This document shows positions 62,176 to 64,000 of a stretch of DNA of 64,000 nucleotides, piece by piece; position 1 is the stretch's first letter, and each line of letters begins with the position of its first letter. This DNA is from Gemmatimonadota bacterium. GTDB lineage: Bacteria; Latescibacterota; UBA2968; UBA8231. The position numbers and the translations under genes were made by a program. The stretch lies in assembly GCA_018660835.1 (NCBI GenBank), contig JABJJN010000080.1:62001-126000 (forward strand). Direction: 5' to 3'. The notes below the pieces were generated by a model. It made no database searches. It was not told where the DNA came from and worked only from the letters and a program-made list of their open reading frames with translations.

Positions 62176-63578
62176 CGATCCACATCGGCAACCGACGCGA
62201 ACCTTTCGTCGACCGATTTCTCATCGATGAGCTGGGGCCAGGTGCCGTTCACCGCCTGCACCATCCACGCCGCGAAGGTGTCGCCCTGCCGTTCGATCAA
62301 CCCTGGGAGGGCGGCCTCGCCCTGCATGTGACGATCTTGCAGGATGGCGATCTCTACAGGATGTACTACCGTGGCTGGGGCATCGATCCGTCTCGCCCCG
62401 CCAATGAAGAGGGTCAGAATCTGCCGGTCACCTGCTACGCCGAAAGCCGTGATGGCTATGCCTGGCACAAGCCCAATCTCGGTCTGTGCGAATGGCACGG
62501 CTCGTCAGCGAACAACATCATCCTCACGGGCCCGCGCGAGGTAACGCAGCGATTTTCCCCCATGCTCGACGACCGGCCCGGCGTGTCGAGCAGCGAACGC
62601 TTTAAGGCGATCGGCGGCAATCAGCGCACGGGATTACATCTGTGGACCTCGGCGGATGGTTTGCACTGGAGCGAACAACCGGGGACCGTGATCGAGGGCG
62701 ATGGATTCGACTCGCAGAACACGATTCATTGGAATCCAACCGAGAATCGCTATGTCTGCCTTTTCAGATCCTTCAAGGACGTCGACGGCGAACGGGTCCG
62801 CTGGATTTCCCGCACTATGTCAGAAGATCTCGTGCATTGGAGCGCTGCCGAAGAACTCGACTTCGGCACGGCGCCACCGGAACACCTCTACACCAATCAG
62901 GCAGCACCCTACGTCCATGCGCCCCACATCCTGATCGGAACCCCAGCCCGCTTCCTGCCGGGACGCTGGGCCTTGAGCCCACAGCAGGAGGAGGAGATCG
63001 GCCTACACACGCCCGAGACCTATGAGGGCCTACCAGGGGCACTCTCCGACACAGTCCTGATCACCAGTCGCGGCGGCACACACGTGGACCGCACCTTCAT
63101 GGAGGCCTTCGTGCGTCCGGGAGAAGACGCCAACGACTGGGTCGCCCGCTCCAACTATCCCGCCCTTGGCATCCTCCCCACATCGGACCGGGAACTGTCC
63201 CTCTATGTGGCCCGCCACTATGGCCAGCCCACTGCTTATCTCGAGCGACTGAGCCTGCGCGTTGATGGCTTTGCGTCGTTGTCCGCCGGCTTTGATGGTG
63301 GCGAGATCATTACCAAGGCCTTCACCTTCGAGGGCAGCCAACTGCGACTGAATATGTCGACTTCCGCCGCCGGTTCGGTGCGCGTCGAGGTGCAGGATGC
63401 GGATGGTCACACACTCCCGGGATACGAGATCGAATCGTGCGATGAATTGATCGGCGATGAAGTGGACCGAAGGGTCACGTGGGGAGAGCATCGCGACGTT
63501 GCTTCCCTAGCTGGGAAACCTGTGCGACTGCGTTTCCAGCTTCGCGACGCGGATCTGTTCGCTCTGCAATTCGACTGA
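62172..63578 (+). CDS. Beta-propeller glycoside hydrolase-like protein (GH32/43-like), copy 2
   Basis: The protein has 468 residues from the ATG at 62172 (ATGA overlap with the TIM-barrel gene); the longer open frame upstream lies inside that gene. Blade motifs include CYAESRDGYAWHKPNLG, HLWTSADGLHWSEQPG, HWNPTENRYVCLFRS and RTMSEDLVHWSAAEE. A C-terminal beta-sandwich-like part (about 380-468) contains FEGSQLRLNMSTSAAGSVRVEVQDADG. It is a paralog of the protein at 31813-33237 in both domain order and ending (FQLRDADLFALQFD). No signal peptide. Likely role: hydrolysis or recognition of a sugar next to a TIM-barrel partner. A catalytic triad is not visible with confidence. Confidence 0.7.
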   Translation: MTIHIGNRREPFVDRFLIDELGPGAVHRLHHPRREGVALPFDQPWEGGLALHVTILQDGDLYRMYYRGWGIDPSRPANEEGQNLPVTCYAESRDGYAWHKPNLGLCEWHGSSANNIILTGPREVTQRFSPMLDDRPGVSSSERFKAIGGNQRTGLHLWTSADGLHWSEQPGTVIEGDGFDSQNTIHWNPTENRYVCLFRSFKDVDGERVRWISRTMSEDLVHWSAAEELDFGTAPPEHLYTNQAAPYVHAPHILIGTPARFLPGRWALSPQQEEEIGLHTPETYEGLPGALSDTVLITSRGGTHVDRTFMEAFVRPGEDANDWVARSNYPALGILPTSDRELSLYVARHYGQPTAYLERLSLRVDGFASLSAGFDGGEIITKAFTFEGSQLRLNMSTSAAGSVRVEVQDADGHTLPGYEIESCDELIGDEVDRRVTWGEHRDVASLAGKPVRLRFQLRDADLFALQFD

Positions 63579-63717
63579 CGGGTCTTTGCAGAGCTTCCCA
63601 GTTGCCGGTCAGGGCTTGCAGACGGGCGTTGTATCCTGCACCTGATCTTCCGCATCTACCACTGAGACACCATTGCGCCCACAGGGCGCATCATCTTCGA
63701 CCAGGGCCCCAACACCT

Positions 63718-64000
63718 ATGACGACCTCGCCTGTCGCCGCCCCCCGCCCGGGGCTGATGGAGCAACTCAAGAGCTTCGGTCAAACCCTCACTGAGCCGAA
63801 ACGTCCCGAACCATCCTACCCCGTCCTGCCCGCTGCGGACGAAAAGGGCCAGAGCAGTGTCGACGGTGTGTATCTCGTCGGCGAGGTGGCGGGCACGCCG
63901 CTGATCAAACTCGGACTCAATGCAGGCCACGAGATGGTCGCCCAACTCGCTGACGAAATCAGAGGTGAGGCGAGCGGCGAGATTGCGGAGACTGATCTGT
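63718..64000 (+). CDS. N-terminal part of a flavoprotein-like oxidoreductase, cut by window edge
   Basis: Ninety-four codons are open to the window edge from the ATG at 63718. The segment DGVYLVGEVAGTPLIKLGLNAGHEMV (about residues 54-79) looks like the FAD-motif end of thioredoxin-reductase-like proteins (GVFAAGDVAG...AxxAG), but here it sits near the N-terminus. This suggests a circularly arranged or fused flavoprotein with the GxGxxG part beyond the edge. The flanking stretch before it (residues 1-53) is Pro-rich. Only a partial sequence is present, so the function is tentative. The 139-base gap before it (63579-63717) shows no clear promoter or hairpin. Confidence 0.4.
   Translation, partial: MTTSPVAAPRPGLMEQLKSFGQTLTEPKRPEPSYPVLPAADEKGQSSVDGVYLVGEVAGTPLIKLGLNAGHEMVAQLADEIRGEASGEIAETDL

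Noticed and set aside
63691-63945. Minus-strand open frame of 84 codons near the right edge
   Set aside because: It is antisense to the plus-strand flavoprotein-like frame, which has a family-like motif.

Overview
This window looks like part of a chromosome from an uncultured, probably marine or sediment bacterium of the FCB superphylum. Latescibacterota or a close relative is my best guess. The reasons are surface proteins ending in YPNPFNP-type/FlgD-like tails, type IX secretion (T9SS)-like PorU/PorZ neighbours, DUF4159 and DUF5683 envelope proteins, and a dense set of phytanoyl-CoA/TauD dioxygenases, Gfo/Idh/MocA, enolase-superfamily, amidohydrolase and heparinase-like genes. The taxonomy is inference; I see no rRNA, tRNA, CRISPR array, insertion sequence or phage gene.

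Left part (1-28.2 kb), envelope and export. A leftward gene train (15202 to 1) encodes two secreted proteins with sorting-type tails, three tandem paralogous outer-membrane-barrel-like proteins with calcium-loop segments, a small DUF5683-like membrane protein, a lipoprotein and a membrane-anchored DUF4159 protein. A polytopic membrane protein (15.6-17.6 kb) points the other way. A second leftward train (28240 to 17652) encodes a PorZ-like double-propeller protein, a PorU-like C25 protein whose catalytic Cys position reads Ser, two M28 peptidases, an AGE-family epimerase and a DUF4159 lipoprotein.

Right part (28.4-64 kb), a mosaic of short operons with alternating polarity, almost all catabolic: heparinase II/III-like and GH32/43-like proteins, (alpha/alpha)6 and TIM-barrel glycosidase-like proteins, three Fe(II)/2-oxoglutarate oxygenases, three enolase-superfamily proteins, three amidohydrolase-2 proteins (one lacking its metal ligands), two nitrilases, a ceramidase-like hydrolase, a NylB-like serine hydrolase, a mannonate-dehydratase-like protein, a methylmalonate-semialdehyde dehydrogenase and a hydroxyacid-oxoacid transhydrogenase. 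Genes within each operon commonly overlap by ATGA or TGATG. The likely theme is breakdown of uronic-acid-containing or otherwise modified polysaccharides and small amides or esters to semialdehydes and central metabolites. No DNA-binding regulator is visible; the only regulatory protein is a Rof-like Rho-binding antiterminator.

The most notable details are the PorZ/PorU-like pair with a Cys-to-Ser change, the triple tandem barrel family, a perfect 20-bp tandem duplication that pushed a start codon out of a stop/start overlap and created a 7-codon mini-ORF, a single-base frameshift in a secreted DUF4382 protein with an acidic 21-bp repeat, and a degenerate/intact amidohydrolase pair.
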